64,000 bases of DNA from Eubacteriaceae bacterium (lineage in GTDB: Bacteria; Bacillota; Clostridia; Eubacteriales; Eubacteriaceae), in assembly GCA_030156895.1 (NCBI GenBank), contig JASGLP010000005.1, positions 1-64,000 on the forward strand. Direction: 5' to 3'. Both the position numbers and the translations under genes were made by a program. The stretch's first letter is position 1. Each line of letters begins with the position of its first letter. Shown here piece by piece: positions 17,496-26,593 of this stretch. The notes under the pieces were generated by a model, which worked only from the letters and a program-made list of their open reading frames with translations, searched no databases and was not told where the DNA came from.

Positions 17496-18828
17496 TATGA
17501 TACAAGCAGTTGAAGAGCGGTGGGACGTCAATGCCCTAAGATATGATGAACGGCATCAGGTAAATACGACGGTTGAAGATCGAAAAGCCTGGATGGAAGC
17601 GTTGGCAGAACATATCGGCCCAGATAAAGACATCGTTGTCATGGATGTGGGGGCAGGAACCGGCTTTATTACCATTATGGCGGCTGAACTCGGTTATTCG
17701 TGTAAGGCGGTGGATATTTCAAATGGCATGTTGGATGTGTCCCGAAAGCACGCAGAAAAAAAAGGATTGGATATTGAGTATATTAAAAGCAATGTCGAAA
17801 CGATTCCATGTGAAGCGGGCAGTGTGGATGTAATCGTCAACAGACATGTGATGTGGACCTTATTAAATCCGGCTGAAGCTTGCAAAGAATGGTTCCGGGT
17901 ATTGAAAAATGGGGGGAAGCTGTTATGCATTGTTACCATCGGTCCAATGGGAGAGTCCAGCAATCATTATAGTCAGGACATTGAAGACCAACTGCCGTTA
18001 AAGGGTGCTGATGAAAATAAACTCATTAATACCCTTATTGAAGCCGGGTTCTCCAATGTTGAAGCCATTAAACTTGATAAAATCCGCAACATGAGTGAGG
18101 ATAAATCATGGTATATCATAAAGGGCGTAAAAGGCGTAACGACACCGGCACTGTTGGAACGAATCGAAAATCGCTGGAACGTCAATGCCGGTAGATATAA
18201 TGACAATCATGGCAAGAATGAAAATTTGGAGCAATGGACAACTGAAATAAAAATGCTTTTAGGCGATGATCTCACAAAAAATGTTATCGATGTTGGCACC
18301 GGAACCGGATTTGTATCCTTGATCGAAGCGACAATTGGCTACCAGACAACCGGACTGGATTTATCGGTGGGCATGCTGGATTATGCCAAACAGGATGCTG
18401 AAGCGAGAAATTTGAAAATCAATTTTATCAAAAGCTCGGTTGAAGCGATTCCGTTTACAGATGAAAGCTTTGATATCGTCACCAACAAATCACTGATGTG
18501 GACTTTAACCGAGCCGCTAAAAGCAGTTGCCGAGTGGCACCGATTGTTGGTTCCCGGTGGAAAGCTGTTTTGCTTTGTCCATATTAAGGATGGCCCGGTT
18601 CACAGCAGTCATTATGAACAGGACATTGAGGACTCATTACCGCTAAAAGGGGCACCCGTTTCCGGGTTTATCGATGTGATCAAAGCGGCCGGGTTTTCAC
18701 ATGTTGAAGGGATTCCATTAATGAATCTGCCGCCAATGCATGGAACAGAGGCAACTGAGAGTAACTGCTGGTATGTGTTTAAGGGTGAAAAAAAACGGCA
18801 TCAAACAAATAGACCAGCTAGTAAATAG
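17488..18828 (+). CDS. Tandem class I SAM-dependent methyltransferase (two domains)
   Basis: 446 residues made of two homologous methyltransferase domains (about 6-214 and 227-437). Each has motif I (DVGAGTGFIT and DVGTGTGFVS), an acidic end of strand 2 (VDIS, LDLS), a MWTL segment after strand 4, and RVLKNGGKL or RLLVPGGKL at strand 5. Both also share QDIED followed by LPLKGA and an AGF segment, so they arose by duplication. Fold and motifs indicate a cytosolic small-molecule methyltransferase of the UbiE/Methyltransf_11 group. It ends the module 1 operon. Module 2 has the same arrangement as two separate genes. Substrate unknown; methylation of a transported ligand or metallophore is an inference. 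Confidence 0.85.
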   Translation: MNNMIQAVEERWDVNALRYDERHQVNTTVEDRKAWMEALAEHIGPDKDIVVMDVGAGTGFITIMAAELGYSCKAVDISNGMLDVSRKHAEKKGLDIEYIKSNVETIPCEAGSVDVIVNRHVMWTLLNPAEACKEWFRVLKNGGKLLCIVTIGPMGESSNHYSQDIEDQLPLKGADENKLINTLIEAGFSNVEAIKLDKIRNMSEDKSWYIIKGVKGVTTPALLERIENRWNVNAGRYNDNHGKNENLEQWTTEIKMLLGDDLTKNVIDVGTGTGFVSLIEATIGYQTTGLDLSVGMLDYAKQDAEARNLKINFIKSSVEAIPFTDESFDIVTNKSLMWTLTEPLKAVAEWHRLLVPGGKLFCFVHIKDGPVHSSHYEQDIEDSLPLKGAPVSGFIDVIKAAGFSHVEGIPLMNLPPMHGTEATESNCWYVFKGEKKRHQTNRPASK

Positions 18829-18860
18829 TGCTGAGTAAAAATAAACATTGGTTATTGCTC

Positions 18861-18980
18861 GAGTATAGGGATACGCAGACTGCGATATCTTTCACTACAC
18901 AGAATAATATAAAATAAATTAAACCGTGAAGGTTGATTGTCCTACTGCAGTAGGGCTCGGCTTTTGCGGTTTCTTTATAT
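18861..18980 (+). promoter_or_regulatory. Structured leader with terminator ahead of module 2
   Basis: Related to the module 1 leader. GATACGCA (18870-18877) pairs, with one bulge, with TGCGATATC (18881-18889). The 3' part has AAACCG (18921-18926) pairing with CGGTTT (18967-18972) around a perfect 14-base palindrome CCTACTGCAGTAGG (18941-18954), then a T-rich run. Shared blocks with 11889-12000 are GGATA, ACTGCGA and AACCGTGAAGGTTGAT. The gene starts 35 bases downstream. A clear promoter is not visible, so the leader may be made by read-through or from a weak promoter near 18841-18869. Confidence 0.6.
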
Positions 18981-19007
18981 AAAAAATAATTTGTTGGAGG
19001 AAACTTT

Positions 19008-20594
19008 ATGAAAAAGGGAGTAAGGGCATTAGCCCTGCTAGTTATTGTGGCAGTTTTGGTAACAGGGTTTACAGGGTGCACAGGAGCGAAGGCAAATGAT
19101 AAAGCTTCGGCCAATACAAAGAAAATTCTTCGAATTGCAGCTGCTTTTGATTTCAAGAGTGCGATGGAAGGTAAAACACTGGTATACGAAAATTTGGTAA
19201 AGTCTGACATGGCCGGTAATTTTAGTGGCTGGCTGGCAGAAAAATATGATATTTCTGACGACGGGTTGACCTATACCTTCCACTTAAAAAAGGGAGTAAA
19301 ATTTCATGACGGCAGTGATTTTAATGCCGACACAGCTAAACTCTCTCTGGAATATGCCTGCAATAATACTGCAGTTTTAGGAAAATCAGTCAGTAGCATA
19401 GAGGTTGTCGATGACTCAACGCTTAAAGTTGTCCTTGGTACATACCTTGCATCATTTTTAAACACGCTTTCAAGCACTAGTGCACCGATGATCTGTGGAG
19501 CAGATCTTGAACCGGTGGGAGATCCTAAGGGAAAATTGACCGGCTTTATTGGAACTGGGGCATTCTATTTCAACGAAGCTACTTATGAAAAAAGCGTTAA
19601 AGCAGAATTGACGAGATTTGATGACTATTGGGGAGGTGCATCCAAACTAGATGGTGTAGAATGGCTTTATATTGCGGATCCAACAGCCATGGTTGTGGCG
19701 CTTGAGAGTGATGAAGTGGATATGATTGGAATCGCAGAGCATCATTCAAGTATACCATATGTGCAAATCGCTGAATTAAAATCAAAAGGATATACGGTAG
19801 AGACGGATGAAACAGGTCGTTATCAGGTTATTGAATACAACTGTTCAAAAGCGCCTTTTGACGATGTAAATGTTAGAATGGCACTCAATTTGGCAGTCGA
19901 TCGCGAATTAATGGTAAAAACACTCTTTGAGGATATTACTAAAGCTTCAAATGTGATCACCGCACCATGGTTTGTGTTAGGTCCGGATAAGGTTGATAAA
20001 AATTACTATAAATATGATCAGAACCGTGCCAAAAAGTTGCTCGATGAAGCGGGCTGGATTGATTCTAATGGTGATGGTATACGTGAAAAGAATGGCGAAC
20101 AACTCGAACTTAAGCTCGTTGTTCCCCAGGGCGAAGCAAATGCCGATACAGTATCCGTATATCTCCAGTCTGAACTGCAAAAAATTGGAGCAAAAATTGA
20201 TGTTCTCACACTTGAAAGCAGTGCGGCAAGTGATATGAAAAAAGCCGGAGACTACAATATGTATGTTCACCATTCTGGAAACATGCCTTCAATCCCTGGT
20301 GGTATTGGAATTGGCGATAAATATTACTCCACCAATAAAGATTGGGCTTATTCCTACCATAGTGCAGAGCTGGATGGAATGATCGATGCAGCTTTCACAG
20401 AACCAAATACTGAGAGCAGAAATAATAAAATTGACACCTTGTGGACTTATCTCCATACACAGGCCCCCTGTATGCCGCTGTATAGCGTCCTTAAATTGGT
20501 GGCTTGCAATCCTCGTGTTACCGGATATGAAGTAGGATCGAATATGTTTGATATGAGCAATGTGCGGCTGTTGGATATGGATATGAGTAAATAA
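19008..20594 (+). CDS. ABC importer substrate-binding lipoprotein, module 2 (SBP_bac_5)
   Basis: 528 residues. Signal peptide 1-23 with lipobox FTGC (Cys24). Family landmarks are GLTYTFHLKKGVKFHDGSDF, FDDVNVRMALNLAVDRELM and KYDQNRAKKLLDEAGW. TTGGAGG precedes the ATG. It is clearly a paralogue of the module 1 and 3 binding proteins in plan but quite divergent, which suggests different ligands. It should deliver ligand to the permeases encoded at 20668-22454. Confidence 0.88.
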   Translation: MKKGVRALALLVIVAVLVTGFTGCTGAKANDKASANTKKILRIAAAFDFKSAMEGKTLVYENLVKSDMAGNFSGWLAEKYDISDDGLTYTFHLKKGVKFHDGSDFNADTAKLSLEYACNNTAVLGKSVSSIEVVDDSTLKVVLGTYLASFLNTLSSTSAPMICGADLEPVGDPKGKLTGFIGTGAFYFNEATYEKSVKAELTRFDDYWGGASKLDGVEWLYIADPTAMVVALESDEVDMIGIAEHHSSIPYVQIAELKSKGYTVETDETGRYQVIEYNCSKAPFDDVNVRMALNLAVDRELMVKTLFEDITKASNVITAPWFVLGPDKVDKNYYKYDQNRAKKLLDEAGWIDSNGDGIREKNGEQLELKLVVPQGEANADTVSVYLQSELQKIGAKIDVLTLESSAASDMKKAGDYNMYVHHSGNMPSIPGGIGIGDKYYSTNKDWAYSYHSAELDGMIDAAFTEPNTESRNNKIDTLWTYLHTQAPCMPLYSVLKLVACNPRVTGYEVGSNMFDMSNVRLLDMDMSK

Positions 20595-20667
20595 TGGATA
20601 GATTTTTGCAGCGGAAGAGCTTTAAATCAGCTCTTCCAGCTAAAAAAGAACTGAAAGGTTGAATGAT

Positions 20668-21603
20668 ATGGAAATGATTTTTCGAAGGCTCTTTCTAGGG
20701 ATTTTTATAATGATAGTTGCATCCCTTCTGTCTTTTGTTCTATTATACATGGCGCCTGGGAATCCTGCTGAAAATATCTTAAGACAGCGTACGGGTGAAG
20801 ATCCGTCTTATGAAGAAATTGAGCTATTCTTACAACAAAGGGATCTTGATGTTCCATTGCTTACTCAGACAGGCGAATGGTTATATATGGCATTGCGTTT
20901 TGATTTTGGAGAATCGATTAATACCTCTGAGCCAGTTATGGATGAGTTTTTTACCAGATTTAAGGCGACGTTGCAGCTTACGATAATTACGCTAGCTTTT
21001 TCTATCCCACTTGCATTTTTTATCGGAGTAAGTTCAGCGGCAAAAAATGGTGGAGCATTTGATCATGTTAGCAGATTTTTTACTCTGCTGGCCATGTCGA
21101 TCCCAGAATTTTGGTTAGGGCTGATGCTTATGATTGTTTTCTCTAAAACACTGAATTGGTTGCCCAGCTTTGGTTATGGTAGTTATTTAAATCTGATTAT
21201 GCCGGTTGCGACCCTTGTTGTTGGTTATACTGCAACGCTTTCAAGGGTTATTAGAAGCAGTATGTTGGAAAATCTATCTCAGGACTTTATCACCACGGCA
21301 AAAGGGAATGGATTATCGCAACGTGTCATTCTGATCAAATATGCTTTGAGGAATTCATTGGGGCCAATCGTAACTGCAATTGGGAGTCAGTTTGGTCATC
21401 TTCTGGCAGGGGTTGTGGTTGTGGAGACAGTCTTTTCATGGCCAGGAATCGGAAAATTCCTTATTGACGCTGTGTACTTACGAGATTTTCCTGTGATACA
21501 GGGGTTTGTTTTATTGATTGCACTTATGTTTGTAGTAATCAATTTAATAACCGATATTTTGTACACTTACATCGATCCAAGAATTCGATATGAAAGAAGA
21601 TAG
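20668..21603 (+). CDS. ABC importer permease, DppB/NikB type, module 2
   Basis: 311 residues: N-terminal helix LFLGIFIMIVASLLSFVLLY, APGNPAENILRQR loop, cytoplasmic loop FITTAKGNGLSQRVILIKYALRNS, and a DPRIRYERR tail. ATG 20668 lies nine bases after GAAAGG; a TTG at 20659 touches that site and is unlikely. First permease of the second module. Confidence 0.9.
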   Translation: MEMIFRRLFLGIFIMIVASLLSFVLLYMAPGNPAENILRQRTGEDPSYEEIELFLQQRDLDVPLLTQTGEWLYMALRFDFGESINTSEPVMDEFFTRFKATLQLTIITLAFSIPLAFFIGVSSAAKNGGAFDHVSRFFTLLAMSIPEFWLGLMLMIVFSKTLNWLPSFGYGSYLNLIMPVATLVVGYTATLSRVIRSSMLENLSQDFITTAKGNGLSQRVILIKYALRNSLGPIVTAIGSQFGHLLAGVVVVETVFSWPGIGKFLIDAVYLRDFPVIQGFVLLIALMFVVINLITDILYTYIDPRIRYERR

Positions 21604-21608
21604 TGATA

Positions 21609-22454
21609 ATGAAAAAGAATGATATCATCCAGAATAGTAATTCACTTATGAAGATTTCAATCATTATTATTACGATTATGGTTTGTGGGGTTATTTTTGC
21701 TCCGCTTATATGCAAATTTGATCCATATACGGTTGATTTGACAAAACGGTTACTGTCACCTGGTACGGATGGGCATGTTTTTGGAACTGATGGCTTTGGT
21801 AGAGATTTATTCGCGCGGATTATCTATGGCGGCCGAGTTTCGATTGGTCTGTCAGTATGTGTTGTGATGGTAAATGCTGTTTTAGGATTAATTATCGGTT
21901 CCACTGCGGCTTATGTAGGTGGTGCAACAGATGAAATTGTCATGAGAATTGTGGATGTACTGATGTCCTTTCCGAGTATTATTCTGACACTTTTCATTAT
22001 TGGCGTTTTAGGGCCTTCCATTAATAATATGTTTTTTGCATTAATTGTACTGGGGTGGATTGGTTATGCGCGCATGGCACGCAGTCTTGTCCTGAGTCTT
22101 AAGGAACAAAGTTTTATTACAGCGGCCAGAGGAATCGGCTGTAATGATGCCAGAATTATATTTTTACACGTCATTCCAAATGTCATGCCGATGATTATTA
22201 CTTTCGCCGCACTACACATTGGCAGTACAATCCTTGCAATTTCTTCACTCAGCTTTCTTGGTCTTGGCGTACAACCTCCCACAGCAGAGTGGGGTGCCAC
22301 ACTAAGTGAGGCTAAGCAGTATCTGTCTCTTTATCCACATATGATCATATTCCCAGGTATCGCAATCGCATTAAGCATGTTTTCATTTAATATGCTTGGC
22401 GATGGTTTAAGAGATTTTGCAGATCCACATTTAAAAAAGACAATAAAAACTTGA
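21609..22454 (+). CDS. ABC importer permease, DppC/NikC type, module 2
   Basis: 281 residues. VFGTDGFGRDLFARIIYGGRVS, FLGLGVQPPTAEWGATL and GDGLRDFADPHL are diagnostic DppC/NikC motifs. The ATG lies five bases after the upstream stop codon. Channel partner of the preceding permease. Confidence 0.9.
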   Translation: MKKNDIIQNSNSLMKISIIIITIMVCGVIFAPLICKFDPYTVDLTKRLLSPGTDGHVFGTDGFGRDLFARIIYGGRVSIGLSVCVVMVNAVLGLIIGSTAAYVGGATDEIVMRIVDVLMSFPSIILTLFIIGVLGPSINNMFFALIVLGWIGYARMARSLVLSLKEQSFITAARGIGCNDARIIFLHVIPNVMPMIITFAALHIGSTILAISSLSFLGLGVQPPTAEWGATLSEAKQYLSLYPHMIIFPGIAIALSMFSFNMLGDGLRDFADPHLKKTIKT

Positions 22455-22469
22455 TTGGAGATGGTATTG

Positions 22470-23411
22470 ATGCGATTAATTGAAAGTCAGGATCTTAAGG
22501 TGCATTTTGATTCTCCAGCAGGACGAGTTAAAGCAGTCGATGGCGTAAATTTTCATATTGATGAAGGAGAAAAACTTGTTTTTATTGGCGAAACAGGTTC
22601 GGGTAAGACCGTACTTGGGATGACGATAATGAAGTTACTGCCGACCAATGTATTTTATTCAGGTCAGTTGATTTATAAAGATAAAGAGCTGATCACCGCT
22701 TCGGAAAAAGAAATGCAGGAAATTCGTGGCAAGAACATTGCCATTATTATGCAAAATCCACTTTCGTCGCTCAATCCTTGCTTAAGCATCAAAGAGCATC
22801 TTGTTCAAGTACTTATTAAGCACAAGCAAATGAACAAAAAGGAAGCGCAAGCAGAAGCTGAGCGTATTTTAATTAGAACAGGGATACCTGAGAACTTACT
22901 AAATTATTATACGCATCAGCTAAGTGGTGGGTTGAGACAAAGAGCGATGATAGCCTTGGGTATCGCTTGTGATTCGGAAATATTAATTGCCGATGAACCG
23001 ACAAAAGGGCTTGATGTTACGGTTCAAATGCAGATTGTTAATCTGATTAAGCGAATAACTGATGAAACAAAAAAGGCGATGTTCATAATAACTCACGATC
23101 TTGGTGTTGCAGCAGCTCTGGGCGATAGAATTGCGATTATGTATTGTGGGAGAATTCTGGAAATTGGAACGGCGGAAGAGGTTTTTGGATCACCGGAACA
23201 TCCGTACACAATTGGGTTGATCAATGCGCATCCTTCGAGAGGGCTGCATCCAATTGAGGGCTTCGGCGCTTCTTTGATCGATATACCGGAGGGATGTGTT
23301 TTCTCACCAAGGTGTCAGTATGCAGATGAACTCTGCATGAGAGTAGAACCACCTGATAAGGTATTGAGTGAGACACATAAGGTGAGGTGTTATTATGCTT
23401 CAAGTAAATGA
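22470..23411 (+). CDS. ABC importer ATPase, DppD/NikD type, module 2
   Basis: 313 residues. Walker A GETGSGKT, signature LSGGLRQR, Walker B ILIADEPTKGLD, switch IITHDLG. The C-terminal extension has GCVFSPRCQYADELC. ATG 22470 is chosen over the upstream TTG 22455 because TGGAG at 22456-22460 is correctly spaced for it. Confidence 0.92.
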   Translation: MRLIESQDLKVHFDSPAGRVKAVDGVNFHIDEGEKLVFIGETGSGKTVLGMTIMKLLPTNVFYSGQLIYKDKELITASEKEMQEIRGKNIAIIMQNPLSSLNPCLSIKEHLVQVLIKHKQMNKKEAQAEAERILIRTGIPENLLNYYTHQLSGGLRQRAMIALGIACDSEILIADEPTKGLDVTVQMQIVNLIKRITDETKKAMFIITHDLGVAAALGDRIAIMYCGRILEIGTAEEVFGSPEHPYTIGLINAHPSRGLHPIEGFGASLIDIPEGCVFSPRCQYADELCMRVEPPDKVLSETHKVRCYYASSK

Positions 23412-24195
23412 TCTATCAAAGGTTTATAAGGGCGGTGTTTTTTCAAAAACCACATTGAAAGCAGTTGAGAATACATCATTCCACATAAAAAAGGGTGATT
23501 GTTTCGGTATTATCGGCGAAAGCGGGAGTGGAAAGACGACCATCGGAAAAATAGTCGCCGGTTTACTCAAACCGACTACCGGTGAGCTTTATATTAACGG
23601 TAGAAATATGTTGAAAAACAATGAATTGAAAACTTCAGATTTTCGCAGACGTGTGCAAATGATTTTTCAGGAACCAGATGGAGTTATGGATCCGCGCTGG
23701 AAAATTGAAAGAAGTATGATGGAACCGCTTGATATACACTTTTCACTGAACCAAAAAGAAAAGATGCGAAAAGTTAACTATTGGCTGGAAACGGTGGGCT
23801 TAAGCCCTGAGCATCTTGATCGTTATCCTTTCGAGTTAAGTGGCGGTCAGCTTCAAAGATTGGCGTTTGCCAGGGCATTATCTATGGAACCAGACCTGAT
23901 TATAGCTGACGAGCCAACCTCTTCATTGGATGTTTCGGTTCAGGCCCAAATACTTACTTTGATGAAAGAGATCCAGAAAAAATGCGAGTTGACGATTTTG
24001 TTTATCACCCATGATTTGTATGTAGCACGGCAGATGTGCTCAGAAATGGCAGTCATGCAAAACGGGCGCTTCGTCGAAACAGGATCATCTGAAATGGTAT
24101 TTGATCATCCGCAGGAAAAGTATACAAAGATGCTGATTGATTCACAGCTACCTTTAGATTTTTCAGTAAGAAAAAAATTAAAACAGGGAGAATGA
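23395..24195 (+). CDS. ABC importer ATPase, DppF/NikE type, module 2 (short)
   Basis: 266 residues, overlapping the preceding gene by 17 bases. Walker A GESGSGKT, signature LSGGQLQR, Walker B LIIADEPTSSLD, switch FITHDLY. It stops soon after KYTKMLIDSQLPLDF and lacks the cysteine-bearing C-terminal extension present in the corresponding ATPases of modules 1 and 3. Short NikE-type proteins are known, so this need not be a defect. Confidence 0.92.
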   Translation: MLQVNDLSKVYKGGVFSKTTLKAVENTSFHIKKGDCFGIIGESGSGKTTIGKIVAGLLKPTTGELYINGRNMLKNNELKTSDFRRRVQMIFQEPDGVMDPRWKIERSMMEPLDIHFSLNQKEKMRKVNYWLETVGLSPEHLDRYPFELSGGQLQRLAFARALSMEPDLIIADEPTSSLDVSVQAQILTLMKEIQKKCELTILFITHDLYVARQMCSEMAVMQNGRFVETGSSEMVFDHPQEKYTKMLIDSQLPLDFSVRKKLKQGE

Positions 24196-24196
24196 T

Positions 24197-24886
24197 ATGA
24201 TGGAGAATTTTAAAGAAATTATTTCAAGTAAATGGACGGAACGAGCGCCTACTTTTGATGAAGATCATGCAACAGAAAATGTTGATTTGTGGAGACAGAC
24301 CTTGGAGGAACTAATTGGTAAGAAAGGAAACGGTAAAGTACTTGATATCGGAACTGGAACGGGTTTCCTTGCTAATATGGTTGCTGAGCTTGGTTATCAT
24401 TCGGTTGGAATAGATTTTTCAGAAGGGATGTTAGAGATAGGCCGATCAAATTCAGCTAATCGGGGAACAGCGGTTGAATTTGTAATGGGAGATGGTGATA
24501 TGTTACCATTTGATGATAATTCATTTGATGCGGTTATAAATAGTCGAGTATTATGGCTGATACTGGATCCAGTCAAAAGCATAAAGGAATGGATGAGGGT
24601 ACTGAAACCCGGTGGGGTGCTATTATCTTTTATACGCATAACTACGCCTCAGGAAAGGGCACAGCGAGAATTAGAGAATCCGAATACAAAAATGCAGTAT
24701 CCGCCTGAACTTAGCAATGCCATGCCGCTTCGGGATGGTACAATCGATGATCATCTGGCGGCATATCAGAAAGCTGGTTTTTACAATCCCGAAGCGATAT
24801 TGCTAAGAAAGGATATTTCATTAAATAATGATGCTAAGCCCTGGTATGCATTGAAAGGCACGAAAGAAAGGGTGCGTGTTTTATGA
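24197..24886 (+). CDS. Class I SAM-dependent methyltransferase, module 2 first
   Basis: 229 residues, starting one base after the ATPase stop. Motif I is DIGTGTGFLA, strand 2 ends GIDFSEGML, and RVLKPGGVL marks strand 5. SNAMPLRDG followed by KAGF corresponds to the LPLKGA and AGF blocks of the tandem enzyme of module 1. Either of two adjacent ATG codons (24197 or 24200) could be used. It and the next gene appear to be the split form of the module 1 double enzyme. Substrate unknown. Confidence 0.85.
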   Translation: MMENFKEIISSKWTERAPTFDEDHATENVDLWRQTLEELIGKKGNGKVLDIGTGTGFLANMVAELGYHSVGIDFSEGMLEIGRSNSANRGTAVEFVMGDGDMLPFDDNSFDAVINSRVLWLILDPVKSIKEWMRVLKPGGVLLSFIRITTPQERAQRELENPNTKMQYPPELSNAMPLRDGTIDDHLAAYQKAGFYNPEAILLRKDISLNNDAKPWYALKGTKERVRVL

Positions 24887-25668
24887 TTGATGTAAAAAGT
24901 GAAATTGTCTCGTGTTGGAACACTTCTTCCGCTTCATATGATAATCATTATGGTCATGGTATAAAATCGAAAGCAGAAGCTGATGCCTGGCGTGAAGCGT
25001 TGAATAAAATAGCGGGAGATACACCACTAAATATACTCGATATTGGAACAGGAACAGGTTTTCTGGCAATTTTTTTAGCAGAACTTGGCCATTGTGTTAA
25101 AGGTGTTGATCTATCTGAAGGCATGATGGGTAAAGCGAAAGAGAAAGCAGCAAAAGAAAATCTTCAAATTACATTTGCAGTGGAAGATGCAGAAAATCTA
25201 TCATCAGAGTCGGATGGGTATTATGATCTGGTAATAAATCGTCATTTGCTGTGGACGCTCCTTTCACCGGAAAAAGCTCTTGCAGAATGGAATCGGGTGT
25301 TAAAACCAGGTGGTAGAGTTGTTATTATAGATGGAAATTGGGCCGACAATTCTGTTGGTGATAATATTAGAGCAAATTTCGGAAAATTTCTGATTGCTGT
25401 GACTGAGTTTAGAAATCCGTGGAAAAAAACGGGGAGTTACAGTAAAGAACTTTCGGAAATGCTTCCCATGAAAAAGAAAGAGAATCGAAAAAAGACCGAG
25501 TCAATTATGAAGAAAGCGGGATTTTCAAGTATCAGTCAGAATTATATGGATGACATTGATCGGATTGAACGAAAAGCGATGCCATACAAAGTGCGCTTGA
25601 CAACAACTTATCGACGACATGTTATAATTGGAACCAAACAAAAAAATGATCATTGCTGGGCGATTTAA
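24883..25668 (+). CDS. Class I SAM-dependent methyltransferase, module 2 second
   Basis: 261 residues, overlapping the previous gene by four bases (ATGA). Motif I DIGTGTGFLAIFLAELG, strand 2 GVDLSEGMM, LLWTLLSPEKALAEWNRVLK resembles both halves of the 17488 protein closely, and EMLPMKKK followed by KKAGF completes the signature. It has a longer C-terminal tail with several basic residues. Cytosolic; methyl acceptor unknown. Confidence 0.85.
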   Translation: MIDVKSEIVSCWNTSSASYDNHYGHGIKSKAEADAWREALNKIAGDTPLNILDIGTGTGFLAIFLAELGHCVKGVDLSEGMMGKAKEKAAKENLQITFAVEDAENLSSESDGYYDLVINRHLLWTLLSPEKALAEWNRVLKPGGRVVIIDGNWADNSVGDNIRANFGKFLIAVTEFRNPWKKTGSYSKELSEMLPMKKKENRKKTESIMKKAGFSSISQNYMDDIDRIERKAMPYKVRLTTTYRRHVIIGTKQKNDHCWAI

Positions 25669-25797
25669 AATCTTATCTAATTAACAGTTTAAAAGGGATT
25701 AAAGAAATAATTGTTTTGAAAAAAAACGGAACGATTGTCGGAGATTAAATCTGTCCCAAAAGTAGTCATAACATTGAATTTGTTCAAAAAGTAGTTA

Positions 25798-25826
25798 TTG
25801 ACAATTGTCAGTAATCTTGTTATAAT
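25798..25826 (+). promoter_or_regulatory. Consensus promoter with -35 palindrome, module 3
   Basis: TTGACA (25798-25803) and TATAAT (25821-25826) are both perfect and 17 bases apart. The -35 is embedded in the 12-base palindrome TGACAATTGTCA (25799-25810), a plausible repressor site. Confidence 0.8.
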
Positions 25827-25832
25827 TCACTT

Positions 25833-25915
25833 ACTTAAATTAAGAATTAATTAAGACGCCAGTGAGGCAGAAGCTCTTTGAAAAGAGTTTTGGTTCATTG
25901 GCGTTTTTTTGCAAA
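25833..25915 (+). promoter_or_regulatory. Leader terminator ahead of module 3
   Basis: ACGCCA (25856-25861) pairs with TGGCGT (25899-25904), extended by TGA/TCA after a mismatch, around an inner CTCTT/AAGAG hairpin (25874-25887), followed by seven T. It lies about 25 bases before the start codon. The architecture, an outer stem enclosing a hairpin then T-run, is that of the leaders of modules 1 and 2, though base identity is low. Confidence 0.6.
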
Positions 25916-25935
25916 AAAGAAGGAGTGTAGAGAAG

Positions 25936-26529
25936 TTGAGTGTGAATAATTGTCAAGCGACAAAAGACTATTTTAATAACATTGCAAAAAAATGGGACAG
26001 TATCTGTCAGCATGATCCCTACAAGATTTCCGCGATTCTGACCCTGGCAGGAATAAAAAAGGCTAGTCGGATTCTGGATATTGCAACCGGGACAGGGATA
26101 CTGATCCCACATTTATTAAAGCAAGAACCAGCTGAGATTGTTGCCATTGATTTATCAGAACAAATGATCATTCAGGCACAGAAGAATTACAAGAGTCAGC
26201 TGGTTCATTTTGAAAATGCCAATTTTTATGCGTTTGATCAGAAGGGATTTGATTTTGCCATCGTCTATAGTGCTTATCCCCATTTTGAAAACAAAGAAGC
26301 CTTGATGCTGCAATTATCGTCCTGCCTGAAACCAGGGGGACGGTTTATGATTGCCCACAGTGAAAGCAAAGAGACGATCAATGGCCGACATTCGGGTGAA
26401 CATGTAAAAATGGTTTCAACGACTTTAAATGACGTGATGACAGAATCGGAAAAATTCCGGGCCTGTTTTTCCGTTGATATAATGGTGGATACCGAAGCCT
26501 TATATATTATTTCAGGACGAAAATCATAA
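25936..26529 (+). CDS. Class I SAM-dependent methyltransferase, module 3
   Basis: 197 residues. DYFNNIAKKWD is a typical N-terminal cap; motif I is DIATGTGILIPHL, strand 2 AIDLSEQM, and SCLKPGGRFMIAHS is strand 5. The short HSGEHVKMVST loop replaces the LPLK block of the module 1 and 2 enzymes, so it is a different subfamily. TTG 25936 follows AAGGAG; GTG 25942 is also possible, whereas the upstream TTG 25909 lies in the terminator. Confidence 0.82.
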   Translation: MSVNNCQATKDYFNNIAKKWDSICQHDPYKISAILTLAGIKKASRILDIATGTGILIPHLLKQEPAEIVAIDLSEQMIIQAQKNYKSQLVHFENANFYAFDQKGFDFAIVYSAYPHFENKEALMLQLSSCLKPGGRFMIAHSESKETINGRHSGEHVKMVSTTLNDVMTESEKFRACFSVDIMVDTEALYIISGRKS

Positions 26530-26593
26530 GATGAGGTGATAATTTTTTTGTCCTATATAGTATATACAACTTTATACATGTATATAAAAAACG

